Shown piece after piece: positions 27,494 to 36,721 of a stretch of DNA of 64,000 nucleotides. Each line of letters begins with the position of its first letter. Position 1 is the first letter of the stretch. The DNA comes from an uncultured Myxococcales bacterium (GTDB lineage: Bacteria; Myxococcota_A; UBA9042; DTJE01). The notes beneath the pieces are model-generated. The model did no database searches. It was not told the DNA's origin and was given only the letters and a program-made list of their open reading frames with translations. The stretch lies in NCBI GenBank assembly GCA_903936705.1, contig CAIZWN010000057.1, positions 1 through 64,000 of the forward strand. Direction: 5' to 3'. The translations under genes were made by a program, and so were the position numbers.

Positions 27494-28744
27494 ATGGACA
27501 CACTGGCCCTGTTCGGCGGTACCCCGGTAAGATCGGAACCCTTCAGCCCATGGCCATTCTTCGATGATCGCGAGCGCCAGCACCTGCTGAAGGCACTAGA
27601 GTCGCGCAACTGGGGCGGCTACCCCTTCCCCAGCGCTCTGGCCGAACGCTTCGGACGCAAGTTCGCAAAAGCCCATGGTGCAAATTACGGAATCCCGTGC
27701 GCCAACGGGTCCGTGACCATGGAGATAGCTTTGCAGGCAATGGGCCTGAAGGCCGGCGAAGAGGTCATCGTCCCAGCGTACACCTTCATGGCCACGGCCT
27801 CTTGCGTCGTTCGCACAAACGGCGTGCCGGTGTTCGTGGATGTCGAGCCCCGCAACTACTGCATGGACCCGGCCGCTGTCGAGGCCGCTATAACTCCGGA
27901 CACGCGGGCAATCATCCCGGTACACCTGGGTTCGTCTATCGCGGACATGGACCGGATCCTCGACATCGCGAAAAAGCACGGTCTGGTAGTGATCGAGGAC
28001 TGCGCCCATGCACACGGCGGGCAGTGGCGCGGCATGGGCGTCGGCTCGATGGGCGACTTCGGCAGCTTCAGTCTCCAGTCTTCCAAGCTGATGACCAGCG
28101 GCGAGGGCGGGGTTCTGACCGTCAGGGACGACGTGATGCACCAGAAGTGCAAGTCAATCATCAACTGCGGCCGCAAGGAGCCAGGTTACGATGGCTTCGA
28201 TGAGCAGTTGTTCGGGGCAAACTACCGGATGAGCGAACTGCAGGTTTCGGTGGCGCTGGCGCAGACCGAGCGTCTTGAGGAAGTCACTGCCAGACGCGCA
28301 ACGATGCACGAGTACTTCAAGCAGACTCTGCACGCCCAGGTGCCGGGCCTGCGGGTACTGGAAACCGACCCGCGCGTAACAAGACTGCACTGCTACCAGA
28401 CAGTCATGCAGTACGACGCTGCGGCCTTTGCTGGCGTCCACAGGGACCGTTTCCTGGAAGCGCTGGCAGCCGAGGGTGTCCGTTTTTCGGGAGATTTCTA
28501 CGAACCTCTGTACCGCATCGACATCTTCAATGCCAGGTCCGAGCAGTGGCCGATGCTGCGCAAACGCTATGGCGAAGGCATCCTGGGCCACTCCGAACTG
28601 TGCTGCCCGGTTACCGAAAAGGCAGCATGGCACGAGGCCGTATGGATGCACTACCCGTACATCTCCGGCAGCAAGCAGGATGTCGAGGACGTGGTCACGG
28701 CCATCAAGAAGGTGCAAGACCACGCAGCGGAACTGCTGAAGTAG
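27494..28744 (+). CDS. DegT/DnrJ/EryC1/StrS-family sugar aminotransferase
   Basis: The 416-residue PLP enzyme has ATG 27494 after AAAGGAGG. Signatures: the N-terminal LALFGGTPVR, the glycine-rich cofactor loop CANGSVTMEIALQAMG, VEDCAHAHGGQW and the PLP lysine in FSLQSSKLMTSGEGG. It should transaminate a keto-sugar or keto-inositol; AHBA synthase and scyllo-inosamine-type transaminases share this start. It lies between GH4 and Gfo/Idh genes that could supply a keto substrate. Confidence 0.88.
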   Translation: MDTLALFGGTPVRSEPFSPWPFFDDRERQHLLKALESRNWGGYPFPSALAERFGRKFAKAHGANYGIPCANGSVTMEIALQAMGLKAGEEVIVPAYTFMATASCVVRTNGVPVFVDVEPRNYCMDPAAVEAAITPDTRAIIPVHLGSSIADMDRILDIAKKHGLVVIEDCAHAHGGQWRGMGVGSMGDFGSFSLQSSKLMTSGEGGVLTVRDDVMHQKCKSIINCGRKEPGYDGFDEQLFGANYRMSELQVSVALAQTERLEEVTARRATMHEYFKQTLHAQVPGLRVLETDPRVTRLHCYQTVMQYDAAAFAGVHRDRFLEALAAEGVRFSGDFYEPLYRIDIFNARSEQWPMLRKRYGEGILGHSELCCPVTEKAAWHEAVWMHYPYISGSKQDVEDVVTAIKKVQDHAAELLK

Positions 28745-28792
28745 GACTGGCGCAACGCGCACCGTCCTTGACCCCCTTCCAAGGAGGACACC

Positions 28793-29902
28793 ATGAATGC
28801 CAAGATCGGCGTGGGCCTGATCGGCTCGGGCTATATCAGCAAGACCCACCTGGATTCACTGCGCACGATTTCCGATGTCGAGGTGGTCGGCGTGGCCGAC
28901 GTAGACTTCGAGAAGGCTGGTCAGTTTGCCGCGGACAACGGACTGCCGCGCAGCTGGCCGTCGCATTCGGCCATGCTGGAAGACGCTGACGTTCATGCCG
29001 TGGTCATCGGGATTCCCAACTGCTTTCACCACCGCGTTGCCATGGATGCGCTTGAGGCGGGCCGGCACGTGATCTGCGAAAAACCGCTGGCTCTTACCAT
29101 CGAGCACTGCGAAGAGATGATCGCGACGGCCAAGCGCAAGGGCCTGACGCTGGCCTACGCCGAGGAACTGTCCTTCGTCCCGAAGTTCCTGAAAGCACGA
29201 GACCTGATGAAGTCGGGTGGGATAGGCAAGCCCTACCTGTTGCGCCAGTGCGAGAAGCATGCCGGCCCCTATTCCCCTTGGTTCTGGAAGCCCGAGCAGG
29301 CCGGCGGCGGGATCCTGATGGACATGGGCTGCCACAGCATCGAATGCATCAGGTACATCCTGGGCAAGCCGGCGGTGAAGTCGGTGTGGGCACACATGGG
29401 CACGTACCTGCACAATGAGATCACCGTCGAGGAGGACCACGTACTGATCATGATGGAGTTCGAGGACGGCACAATGGGACAGGTCGAGGCGTCCTGGGCA
29501 CTGAAGGGCGGAATGGATTCGACGCTTGAGATCTTTGGCACGCGCGGCGTCGTCTACGCCGATCTTTTGAAGGGCATGGGCCTGCGCGCTTTTTCCGAGA
29601 AGGGATTCAAGGACCAGCCCGATTTGGGCAAGGGCTGGGTCTACCCCGAGTACGACGTACTGTGGAACAACGGCTACCCTCAGGAAGACCGGCATTTCAT
29701 TGATTGCATGCGGTCGGGAGCGACTCCCGAGGAATCAGGCGAGGACGGACTGGCTGTGCTGGAAATAATGCTGGCGGCGTACCACAGCGCCGGCCTTGGC
29801 CGGAAGATCAACCTCCCGTTTCGTCCGAAAGGCCTGACGGTTCCGCCGGTTGATCTTTGGCTGCACCCTCGGCCCGAGCTTGGCGACGGTCCGATCCCCT
29901 GA
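28793..29902 (+). CDS. Gfo/Idh/MocA-family NAD(P)-dependent oxidoreductase
   Basis: The 369-residue protein has the N-terminal Rossmann fold (GVGLIGSGYISKTHLDSL) and the family motif CEKPLALTIEHCEEM, where EKP contacts the cofactor and substrate. MDMGCHSIECIRYILG in the second domain carries the His of the active site. ATG 28793 follows AAGGAGG. It probably oxidises or reduces a sugar or cyclitol hydroxyl to pair with the upstream aminotransferase. Confidence 0.87.
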   Translation: MNAKIGVGLIGSGYISKTHLDSLRTISDVEVVGVADVDFEKAGQFAADNGLPRSWPSHSAMLEDADVHAVVIGIPNCFHHRVAMDALEAGRHVICEKPLALTIEHCEEMIATAKRKGLTLAYAEELSFVPKFLKARDLMKSGGIGKPYLLRQCEKHAGPYSPWFWKPEQAGGGILMDMGCHSIECIRYILGKPAVKSVWAHMGTYLHNEITVEEDHVLIMMEFEDGTMGQVEASWALKGGMDSTLEIFGTRGVVYADLLKGMGLRAFSEKGFKDQPDLGKGWVYPEYDVLWNNGYPQEDRHFIDCMRSGATPEESGEDGLAVLEIMLAAYHSAGLGRKINLPFRPKGLTVPPVDLWLHPRPELGDGPIP

Positions 29903-29959
29903 CAATCCGATTTTTTTGAGCAGACTTCATGCAACGAACGTCGCACCACACCGAGGTTT

Positions 29960-29982
29960 GAAGCCTCTTTTGTTGAGGCTTC
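29960..29982. promoter_or_regulatory. perfect 8-bp inverted repeat (operator or attenuator)
   Basis: GAAGCCTC, a seven-base TTTTGTT loop and GAGGCTTC form a perfect stem. No T-run follows on the + strand. It is 57 bp after the oxidoreductase stop and 55 bp before the sigma-region-4-like regulator, so it may be a terminator of the sugar operon or an operator for the regulator gene. Confidence 0.45.
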
Positions 29983-30037
29983 CCAAGGCCGATCTGTTGT
30001 GCTAATGTGCCCGCACCTGATTTCCGGGTGGATATCA

Positions 30038-30595
30038 ATGGACCCGAAGGAACGGCCTTCCGTCAGCCCAGCGGGCCAGGACCGCGGCGGGGAGCGCCAC
30101 CAGGGAAAGCGTCGGTCACGCACGATTGCTGCGCGTCGCCTGGGCAAGGTTGACTTCTCGGACGGCCTGCCGTTCGAGGCCGAACTTGAACAGTACCGCC
30201 CCCACAGCCGCCAGGATTGCATTGACGGCTCGCGCCCCTGCCCGTGGGTTTCCTGCAAGTATCATCTGTATCTGGACGTCAACCCTCGGACGGGCTCGAT
30301 AAAGCTGAACTTCCCGGACATCGAGCCCTGGGAGATGGTCCACTCATGTGTTCTGGACATTGCGGACCGTGGGCCGGTCACTCTGGAGGACGTCGGCCGC
30401 ATCATGAACCTGACGCGCGAACGCATCCGCCAGCTAGAGGCATCCGCCTCGACCAAGATTCGCAGCACGCGGCTTGCTCAGGAATACAGCAGCTTCGTAG
30501 TCGAACGACCGATCAAGCCTTCGGCTGGTCGCTCGCCCAGCACACAGCCGCCACTCGTTGTCGATGACGACGAGTCTGTCGAGGAAGCCGACTAG
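30038..30595 (+). CDS. orphan sigma-70 region 4-like DNA-binding protein
   Basis: The 185-residue protein has the element [29 protein letters not shown] (about 123-151), nearly the region 4.2 helix-turn-helix of housekeeping sigma factors. Regions 2 and 3 are missing. The middle has a Cys pair and [19 protein letters not shown], and both ends are charged and disordered in look; the C-terminus ends in an acidic [10 protein letters not shown]. It likely binds -35-like DNA or the polymerase beta flap rather than acting as a sigma factor. ATG 30038 follows GGTGG. Confidence 0.75.
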   Translation: MDPKERPSVSPAGQDRGGERHQGKRRSRTIAARRLGKVDFSDGLPFEAELEQYRPHSRQDCIDGSRPCPWVSCKYHLYLDVNPRTGSIKLNFPDIEPWEMVHSCVLDIADRGPVTLEDVGRIMNLTRERIRQLEASASTKIRSTRLAQEYSSFVVERPIKPSAGRSPSTQPPLVVDDDESVEEAD

Positions 30596-30629
30596 GCTCT
30601 GTCAAATCTGTCCCATAGAGATGACCGAA

Positions 30630-31106
30630 TCATTTCCTGGTGCGCGGAAGGCTCCGTGGACGAGATGACTGTGCTGATTTGGCGGCAACGGGCTTCCTTG
30701 CTGCAGTGGATTTTTTCGCTACGACTGCAGGCTTCGGCTTGGCTGGCCTCGGCTTTAGCACGGCGGCCGGGACGGTCACTGGGGCTGCAACCGGCACTGG
30801 AACTGCCACCGGCACTGGCACCGGCACTGGCACCGGCACAGGTGCCAGAGCGACCGCCTGCTGCTTGCCAAGTTCGCCCTTCATACGCGCAATTTCGGCC
30901 TCGAGGTTCTTCACGACACCGCGCAGGGATGTCAACTCGTCCCGGGTGACAAGTTCCAGCGTACGGGCAACCAGCTTGACCTGCGCCTCGATGTTCTGAC
31001 GCATGTCTGCCTGGAGATTCAAAGCCTGGGTCAGCATTGCCTGGACCTTCTCGTCAGACAGGACCTTCAGCGCCACCGGAGAAAATCGCTCCAGCACTGC
31101 CTTCAT
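30630..31106 (-). CDS. UbiK/BMFP-like coiled-coil protein with Pro-Val and Lys/Ala-rich tail
   Basis: The 158-residue protein starts at ATG 31106, eight bases after GGAGGG. Residues 1-85 are helical, with RTLELVTRDELTSLRGVVK and NLEAEIARMKGELG resembling the BMFP/UbiK coiled coil; UbiK assists ubiquinone synthesis and phasins are similar. A (VP)n tract follows, encoded by near-repeats of GGCACTGGCACC at 30790-30843, then a Lys/Ala/Pro-rich end like histone H1 tails. Function uncertain; DNA or membrane tethering is possible. Confidence 0.6.
   Translation of the reverse strand: MKAVLERFSPVALKVLSDEKVQAMLTQALNLQADMRQNIEAQVKLVARTLELVTRDELTSLRGVVKNLEAEIARMKGELGKQQAVALAPVPVPVPVPVPVAVPVPVAAPVTVPAAVLKPRPAKPKPAVVAKKSTAARKPVAAKSAQSSRPRSLPRTRK
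30790..30843. repeat. 12-bp coding repeats (Pro-Val tract)
   Basis: Near-exact units of the type CCGGCACTGG/CACCGGCACTGG encode alternating Pro-Val in the UbiK-like gene. Such tracts are prone to slippage, so tail length may vary between strains. Confidence 0.6.
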
Positions 31107-31251
31107 GACGACGTCCCTCCACAGTTCCAGGACCATGACTGCCTCCTATCCCTGAATCGGGATCCGGATTCTGGTCCCTTTCGGGGTTCAAAGTCAATCA
31201 AGCACTAGACGGCAACAGGTGCTCAAAGCCTTCGGGAAATGGCATCAGCGA

Positions 31252-31279
31252 TTGACAGGCGACGGCTACGTTCTAGAAT
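31252..31279 (+). promoter_or_regulatory. sigma-70-type promoter of gap
   Basis: TTGACA (31252-31257) and TAGAAT (31274-31279) are separated by 16 bases, matching consensus at 6/6 and 5/6. Transcription should start near 31286, giving a leader of about 48 bases before the gap ATG. It is the best promoter in the window by sequence, fitting a highly expressed glycolytic gene. Confidence 0.75.
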
Positions 31280-31333
31280 GCCGCCAGGTATGAGGGACCT
31301 GTTGCCCTCTCTTTGCACCCTCAGGAGGATCAG

Positions 31334-32389
31334 ATGAGCAGAAAGATCAGGATCGCGATCAACGGCTTTGGGCGCATCGGGCGCCTGGTGGCCCGCGCTG
31401 CCATCGAGCAGGGTGGATTCGAAGTGGTTGCCATCAACGACATCATCGACCCGAAGGACTTCGCCAAAGGCGTCAAGTTCCACTCGAAGCTGTTCCAGTT
31501 CGACTCGACACACGGGCGATTCCCCGGAACCGTGGAGGCTAACGAGAACCAGATTATTGTTAACGGCCAGCCGATCGACATGATTTCGTTCAAGAGCCTC
31601 GAAGAACTGCCCTGGGCCAAGTATGACCTCGATTTCGTGGTCGAATCTACCGGCATCTTCCGCAAGCGCGATCAGGTGGAAACACATCTGAAGAACGGCG
31701 CCCGCCGGGTGCTGCTGACAGTCCCGCCGAAGGACTCTGTCGATGCTCTGATCGTTTGCGGCGTGAACGACAACGAGTTGAAGAAGGAACACAAACTCCT
31801 GTCCAACGCATCCTGCACGACGAACTGCCTGGCCCCGATCGTCAAGATCCTGAACGACAACTTCGGGCTTGTGCGCGGGTTCATGACCACCGTACACGCA
31901 TACACGAACGACCAGCGAATCCTTGACCAGTTCCACAAGGAGGACCTGCGTCGGGCCCGCTCGGCCGCAGTGAACCTGATCCCGACCTCGACTGGGGCCG
32001 CCAAGACCATCGGCAAGATCATCCCCGAACTGGACGGCAAGCTGGATGGCATGGCCGTTCGCGCACCGATTGCCGACGGCTCGCTGGTTGATTTTGTCTG
32101 CGAACTGGAGCGAATCCAGGTTCAGGACACCAAGGCCATGATCAAGGAGATCAATGCCGCGGTTAAGAAGGCTGCCGAGGGTCCGATGAAGGGTGTCGTC
32201 GAGTACAGCGAGGACGCGCTGGTATCGTCGGACATCATCCACAACCCTGCCTCGTCGATCTTCGATTCGAAGTCCACGATGGTCATGCCGAACAGTCGCA
32301 TGGTGAAGATCCTGACGTGGTACGACAACGAGTGGGGATACTCCTGCCGTTGCGTTGACCTGATGCGGATGGCAGCTGCCCTGGACTGA
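31334..32389 (+). CDS. gap: glyceraldehyde-3-phosphate dehydrogenase
   Basis: The 351-residue glycolytic enzyme oxidises glyceraldehyde-3-phosphate with NAD and phosphate. It shows INGFGRIGRLVARA, the active site SNASCTTNCLAP and WYDNEWGYSCR near the end. ATG 31334 follows AGGAGG. Its stop directly abuts the stop of the convergent downstream gene, leaving no intergenic base. Confidence 0.95.
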   Translation: MSRKIRIAINGFGRIGRLVARAAIEQGGFEVVAINDIIDPKDFAKGVKFHSKLFQFDSTHGRFPGTVEANENQIIVNGQPIDMISFKSLEELPWAKYDLDFVVESTGIFRKRDQVETHLKNGARRVLLTVPPKDSVDALIVCGVNDNELKKEHKLLSNASCTTNCLAPIVKILNDNFGLVRGFMTTVHAYTNDQRILDQFHKEDLRRARSAAVNLIPTSTGAAKTIGKIIPELDGKLDGMAVRAPIADGSLVDFVCELERIQVQDTKAMIKEINAAVKKAAEGPMKGVVEYSEDALVSSDIIHNPASSIFDSKSTMVMPNSRMVKILTWYDNEWGYSCRCVDLMRMAAALD

Positions 32390-34060
32390 CTATCCCTGGA
32401 ACGAAAAGATCACAGGTTCGCCCGCGCCATCGCCCATTTCGCCGACCAGTAAGCCCCCCCGAAATCCGCGAGCCTTCGTGCCTTCGATTCTGACGTGATC
32501 GCTTCCCAGAATCAGCGGCAAAAGACGCTGAAGAAAAGCCAGGGACTCCACGGATGAGCGGATGCCTACTCGCTGCAGCCCGGAGTCCGGGTAATTGCAT
32601 GAACAGCCTTGGCCGTCCGGGTCGATTACCCCGTCGAAAGCGATGCTGCGGGTTGCATCCCACCACAGCCAGTTCCTGCGCAGTGCATGTTCGGCGGCAC
32701 CCGCCAGGAATGGAAACACCGAGTCCAGAACCGAAATAACCCGCGTGGCAAGTTCCAGCGACGCCGAACAATCAAACCGGCATGGAATGTGCGGCACCAA
32801 AGTGAATGGCGACACCGGGTCCAGGACGTTCAATTCCCATCGCAAATCGCCTGAACGACGCCTGGCAGCAGCAATCAGATCGGAGGTCGAGCTGTGCGGT
32901 CCAGCCGACGCAAAGGCATCAATACAGCACGTCGGATAGCCCAGAAGAAGGCCGAGTTCTCTTGCAAAAACGGCGGCATCCATCGGACGATCACCGTCCT
33001 GCGAACCGGCGAACCTGGTCTGAAGGTCGGCAGCCAACTGCGCCTCGTCACCTTTCGAAAAGAAAACGTGCTGCAATGCCACGCCACGAGCCCCTGCGCC
33101 AGCATCCCGATCCTTCGGAGCTGCCGGCTGTGAAACGACGCACGTTCGCAGGCCCATGGTTTCAATAACCTGCGCCTGACGCACCGCATCGGCTGCATCC
33201 ACAACGATCCGTCCGCATGGGCGGATCCCAGCCTCGACTCCCAGCACATGGATGCGGCCGGTCAGGAACGTTGGAGGGTGCAGGCGCGACAGCAGGCCGG
33301 CAGGCCCCAGACTCAGCTGCGAGCCTGGTCCCGGACCGAACGGGCGCACATCCAGGCGGCCCCCAGCTCCATTGGCAACTGCAGCAACCGGAAGCCCGTC
33401 ACAAGCCAGCGAAAGCCGGCACGACCCGCACGCCTCCGTAAAAATCCTGGCAGGATCCTCGAAAGGCACGCGCAGCCTGCCGCCCCGGCTTCCGGAAATC
33501 GGGTCGTCCAGCTCGGCCACGAAGGCATTCGAAACGACCTGCTTTTCAACCAGGGATGGAAACGAACACAAGGGCCAGCCTCGGACAGCCAGCAGGCGGA
33601 ACCGCGTCGAGGCAATACCCAGGCAAATGTCATCGCCAGGGCCTGGCCCATCTGGGGGGATTTCAAGGACGAATGCATCCGCCTGGCATGGATTGACAGG
33701 GTCGCCGCAAGCGCCAGGAACCGTGCGCAACGCCACGAACGCAAGGCCTCCCGTGGCCCGCAAATCGCGCAGCGTCTCGAAGGGCCCCGCCCCATCAAGG
33801 ATCAACTCGACCTCGTTCAGGCCTGCCGACACGGCTGTGCGCAGTGACTGGACGGTCCACTGAGTGGCCGGTCCAACTATGCGCACCCTGATGAATCCGG
33901 CATCCCTGGCCGCCGATATCAACGACGCAGGAGGATTGGTCGCAGCCCCGGGCCACGCTATCGTCAGGCGATCCCTGTGGCCGGACGGAACCTGCCGGAT
34001 CAAATCGGCCGGGTCGCCCGCCTGCGGTGCCTTCATCAACGTGACAAGTCTGGGGGTCAT
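32390..34060 (-). CDS. DUF483-like protein with Cys-rich N-terminal region
   Basis: The 556-residue protein has in its C-terminal third the segment ELGLLLGYPTCCIDAF, which resembles the DUF483 signature, then VPHIPCRFDCSASLELA. The middle has GSCRLSLACDG, which looks like part of a SPASM/twitch-type iron-sulfur motif, but no CxxxCxxC radical SAM box is visible. The N-terminal 250 residues resemble a barrel-like series of strands and helices. It is the last gene of the operon exbD-tonB-gluzincin and overlaps the gluzincin gene by 4 bp. Function unknown; metal or cluster binding is an inference from the Cys pattern. Confidence 0.6.
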   Translation of the reverse strand: MTPRLVTLMKAPQAGDPADLIRQVPSGHRDRLTIAWPGAATNPPASLISAARDAGFIRVRIVGPATQWTVQSLRTAVSAGLNEVELILDGAGPFETLRDLRATGGLAFVALRTVPGACGDPVNPCQADAFVLEIPPDGPGPGDDICLGIASTRFRLLAVRGWPLCSFPSLVEKQVVSNAFVAELDDPISGSRGGRLRVPFEDPARIFTEACGSCRLSLACDGLPVAAVANGAGGRLDVRPFGPGPGSQLSLGPAGLLSRLHPPTFLTGRIHVLGVEAGIRPCGRIVVDAADAVRQAQVIETMGLRTCVVSQPAAPKDRDAGAGARGVALQHVFFSKGDEAQLAADLQTRFAGSQDGDRPMDAAVFARELGLLLGYPTCCIDAFASAGPHSSTSDLIAAARRRSGDLRWELNVLDPVSPFTLVPHIPCRFDCSASLELATRVISVLDSVFPFLAGAAEHALRRNWLWWDATRSIAFDGVIDPDGQGCSCNYPDSGLQRVGIRSSVESLAFLQRLLPLILGSDHVRIEGTKARGFRGGLLVGEMGDGAGEPVIFSFQG

Positions 34061-35037
34061 TGCACCTCGTCAGGGCCGGGTACCGTCCAGGCACCTGCGG
34101 CACCATCGGTGGAAACCGGGGCAGGAACAGCCAACGCCCTCAACTGTTCCTGCATCACCCACATCGCCTTCCTGGCCGCCGCCTTTCGCCGCTTTCGAAC
34201 GTAGGCCCAAAGGAAAAGCAGCAGCACAAGCATCCACAGGACCGCCGCACTGGTGGCAAACACCAGCCACGATGCGTAGGGATCAATGGTTCGCTCGAAC
34301 TTGCGCCATGTCGTGTCGGGAGATCCCGCAAAGGTGTGATCGAACGCCAGCTCGAATGGCATGTCGTCCTGCAACGCACGGACGAGGGCCTTCACCCCGG
34401 TCCCGCCGGTCACCCGCTGCAGGTATCGCACGAACAACTGCGACTGGGAGTAAGCCAGATGGACTCGTGGAACATCACCCGGAAAGGAATCGACCAGCTC
34501 GCCCAGGGGAATGAAGGACCCGGTCGCCGCAGCGCCAAGAAAGGAGTTCAGCCGCCCGCCAACCTCCTCCCCGGCAACCAGCATCGCGAACCCCTCCTGG
34601 AACCACCTGGGCACAGGCCGCCCCTCGAGGCTCGAATCAAGATAGACGTGGGCCAGTTCATGAACGAACGTATCGGATGCGCTAAAAACCTCGTTGCCCC
34701 GCGCGGAAAGCACAACAAGCCCCTGTTCCGGAAACGCAAGCCCGGCTATCCACTCCCGCACCGGCCGATCTGTTCCGACCATCTGTTCCATCGAGGCCTC
34801 GTCGGACGCGATTCGAACCTCGATGACCCGCTCGTCAATGGTCCCCAGCAGCCCCAGGACGTACGAACGTTTGGCTTCGGCCATCGCGGCCAGATGATCC
34901 GCCAGTCCGACGGCTCCGGAATCGGGCAGAAAGCGAAAATGAGTTGTGGATGCCTGCTCGGCGGGCAATGCCAAGGCAGGAGCGACCAGCACCAGCGTCA
35001 GCAGCACCAAAAAGGTCAGCTTTGCAAAGCCTGCCAA
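34057..35037 (-). CDS. secreted gluzincin (peptidase MA-like) with C-terminal membrane anchor
   Basis: The 326-residue protein has a signal peptide (LTFLVLLTLVLVAPALA) and a zinc peptidase site, VHELAHVYLD with FQEGFAML supplying the third ligand, as in the peptidase MA family. One transmembrane helix (about 268-290) is followed by a basic cytoplasmic tail. It would place a metalloprotease domain in the periplasm or outside. It follows tonB by 15 bp and overlaps the next gene. Confidence 0.8.
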   Translation of the reverse strand: MAGFAKLTFLVLLTLVLVAPALALPAEQASTTHFRFLPDSGAVGLADHLAAMAEAKRSYVLGLLGTIDERVIEVRIASDEASMEQMVGTDRPVREWIAGLAFPEQGLVVLSARGNEVFSASDTFVHELAHVYLDSSLEGRPVPRWFQEGFAMLVAGEEVGGRLNSFLGAAATGSFIPLGELVDSFPGDVPRVHLAYSQSQLFVRYLQRVTGGTGVKALVRALQDDMPFELAFDHTFAGSPDTTWRKFERTIDPYASWLVFATSAAVLWMLVLLLFLWAYVRKRRKAAARKAMWVMQEQLRALAVPAPVSTDGAAGAWTVPGPDEVQ

Positions 35038-35052
35038 TCATGCCTCCCGAAC

Positions 35053-36081
35053 CTACTCGGGCCTTTGCCAGAAGAACTTGCCCTGCCCTGCGCCAACTTC
35101 CAGCAGAAATCCGAACGAAAAGGCAATCCTGCCGTCCTCGTCTGCCAGGCCGGCGGGGGGATTCGGAAACGGACCAGCCTCTCTAAACGACCGCATGGCC
35201 TCCTCGTCCAGGAAAGGCACGCCCGACTCGCGGGCCACTTGCATTCTGGCAACCGCCCCCTTCGTATCCAGAATAACCGCCAGGATGGTCAGGCGATCCC
35301 GGTTGCCAAAGACCTTTCCGTAAGGGTCGCGGGCCTGGTAGAGGTCGCCGGGCCTCCATTCCTCTCGTACCCGCTCCTTCACCCGCTGAAAGAAATCCCA
35401 GTACTTGAATGATCGGGTGTTGACCAGCGTCTGGTCCCCCTCGTCGGGAACACCAAAGACCGCGTCGGACGAGATGACTCCACCCGTGGGATCGCCCGCA
35501 GGCAACGCACTGTATGAGCGAGCCGCGCCACGGCCACCCGACAGGCCCGGGACTAGCAGGCGGTCGAGCCCCGCAAGCCCACGCATCCCGCGCCCGGGTC
35601 GCTCGGCTCCAGGGCTGCCAGCCGGCATTGACCTGGCGTCGTCGGGGGAAGGGAGAGCCTCTGCGGCGGAAACAGTCTCGCGGGCAGACGGCGCGGCGTC
35701 AGGCTGCCTTGCGCCCTTGGGCCTGCCAACCGGCGCACCCTTTCCGGAAGCAGTCCGTCGGGCCTTGACTTCACGAGCCACCTGACTGTCCCACCGCGAC
35801 AGGAACCGCGCCTCGTCAGGCACTTTCTCGATCGGGGGCCTCGGCAGATCCACGATCTGGCCATCAACAGATTCCCTCTTCTTCACCGCGGGAATGGCGG
35901 CCCGCGCGGCGCTATCGAGAATTCTCAACCTTACAGCCTCGCGCTTCGGCACGGCATCAGGTGGGGGTTCGACGTTCATCAGCAGGATCAGGATCAGCAG
36001 ATGGGCAAGAATCGACGCAAGTACGCCTCCGACAAAACGCCGTCGATCCGAACGTGGGGAGGTAATGCGGGAACGATCCAT
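35053..36081 (-). CDS. TonB-family energy transducer
   Basis: The 342-residue protein has an N-terminal membrane helix (FVGGVLASILAHLLILILLM), with the His common in TonB/TolA anchors, a long Pro/Ala/Arg-rich spacer, and a C-terminal TonB-type domain (VILDTKGAVARMQVARESG, FLDEEAMRSFREAGPFPNPP). It spans the periplasm to drive outer membrane transporters or a similar process. It lies 32 bp after exbD. The GTG at 36084 is an alternative start one codon earlier. Confidence 0.82.
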   Translation of the reverse strand: MDRSRITSPRSDRRRFVGGVLASILAHLLILILLMNVEPPPDAVPKREAVRLRILDSAARAAIPAVKKRESVDGQIVDLPRPPIEKVPDEARFLSRWDSQVAREVKARRTASGKGAPVGRPKGARQPDAAPSARETVSAAEALPSPDDARSMPAGSPGAERPGRGMRGLAGLDRLLVPGLSGGRGAARSYSALPAGDPTGGVISSDAVFGVPDEGDQTLVNTRSFKYWDFFQRVKERVREEWRPGDLYQARDPYGKVFGNRDRLTILAVILDTKGAVARMQVARESGVPFLDEEAMRSFREAGPFPNPPAGLADEDGRIAFSFGFLLEVGAGQGKFFWQRPE

Positions 36082-36113
36082 CACGCGGTCTCACGATGTC
36101 AGGACAAGGCCGG

Positions 36114-36545
36114 TCAAGGTCCCGCCGGCGCGCCAGCCGGGCTTCCGGCGTGCTCGACCGCCGCAGCGAAATTCTTCACACCCAAGCCGCGCAGGGCATC
36201 GATGACCTCCATCACGCGGCCGTACTCCACCTGACGATCACCGTCCACCAGGACTTCCACGTTAGGATCAGCTGCCAGCAACGACGGCATCTTCGTGCGA
36301 AGGTCATCCATCGAGACCTCCTCGCCCTGAAGAACCAGGCGCCCCCCCGGGGCGACCACTACCGACAGCGACGAAGGCGATTCGTCCCGACCGGTGGCCC
36401 CTTCTGGAAGCTGCACGTCGATCGATCGCCTGGTAATGTAGGTGGCCGTAACCATGAAGATTATCAGAAGCACAAGCATGATATCGACCATGGGCGTGAC
36501 GTTGATCTCGGTAATCATGCCCCGCGGATCCCGGGATGGTTGCAC
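36114..36545 (-). CDS. exbD: ExbD/TolR-family proton channel subunit
   Basis: The 143-residue protein has the single N-terminal helix with the key Asp (NVTPMVDIMLVLLIIFMVTA) and the periplasmic domain ending in the repeat-like DRQVEYGRVMEVIDALRGLG. It couples proton flow to TonB. GTG 36545 lies four bases after GGAGG. The obligatory partner ExbB/TolQ is absent from this operon and the window, so it must come from elsewhere. Confidence 0.85.
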   Translation of the reverse strand: MQPSRDPRGMITEINVTPMVDIMLVLLIIFMVTATYITRRSIDVQLPEGATGRDESPSSLSVVVAPGGRLVLQGEEVSMDDLRTKMPSLLAADPNVEVLVDGDRQVEYGRVMEVIDALRGLGVKNFAAAVEHAGSPAGAPAGP

Positions 36546-36721
36546 ACTGCCTCCAGGTTCGGTGACACGCTGCCAGAATCAACGATCAGCGGGCATACTA
36601 TCGGTCTGATTCGCTCCGGGTCAAGTGCGCGCGACCCGCCTCTTTTCCACAGCCGTAGCTTGTGGCATCATATTGCCGGTCTTTGGAACGCTTGCCCCTC
36701 CTGAAAAGTGGAGACGTCGCG

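Noticed and set aside
34060-35412. 450-codon + strand frame opposite the gluzincin and tonB
   Set aside because: It crosses two genes with clear signal peptides and domains on the other strand.
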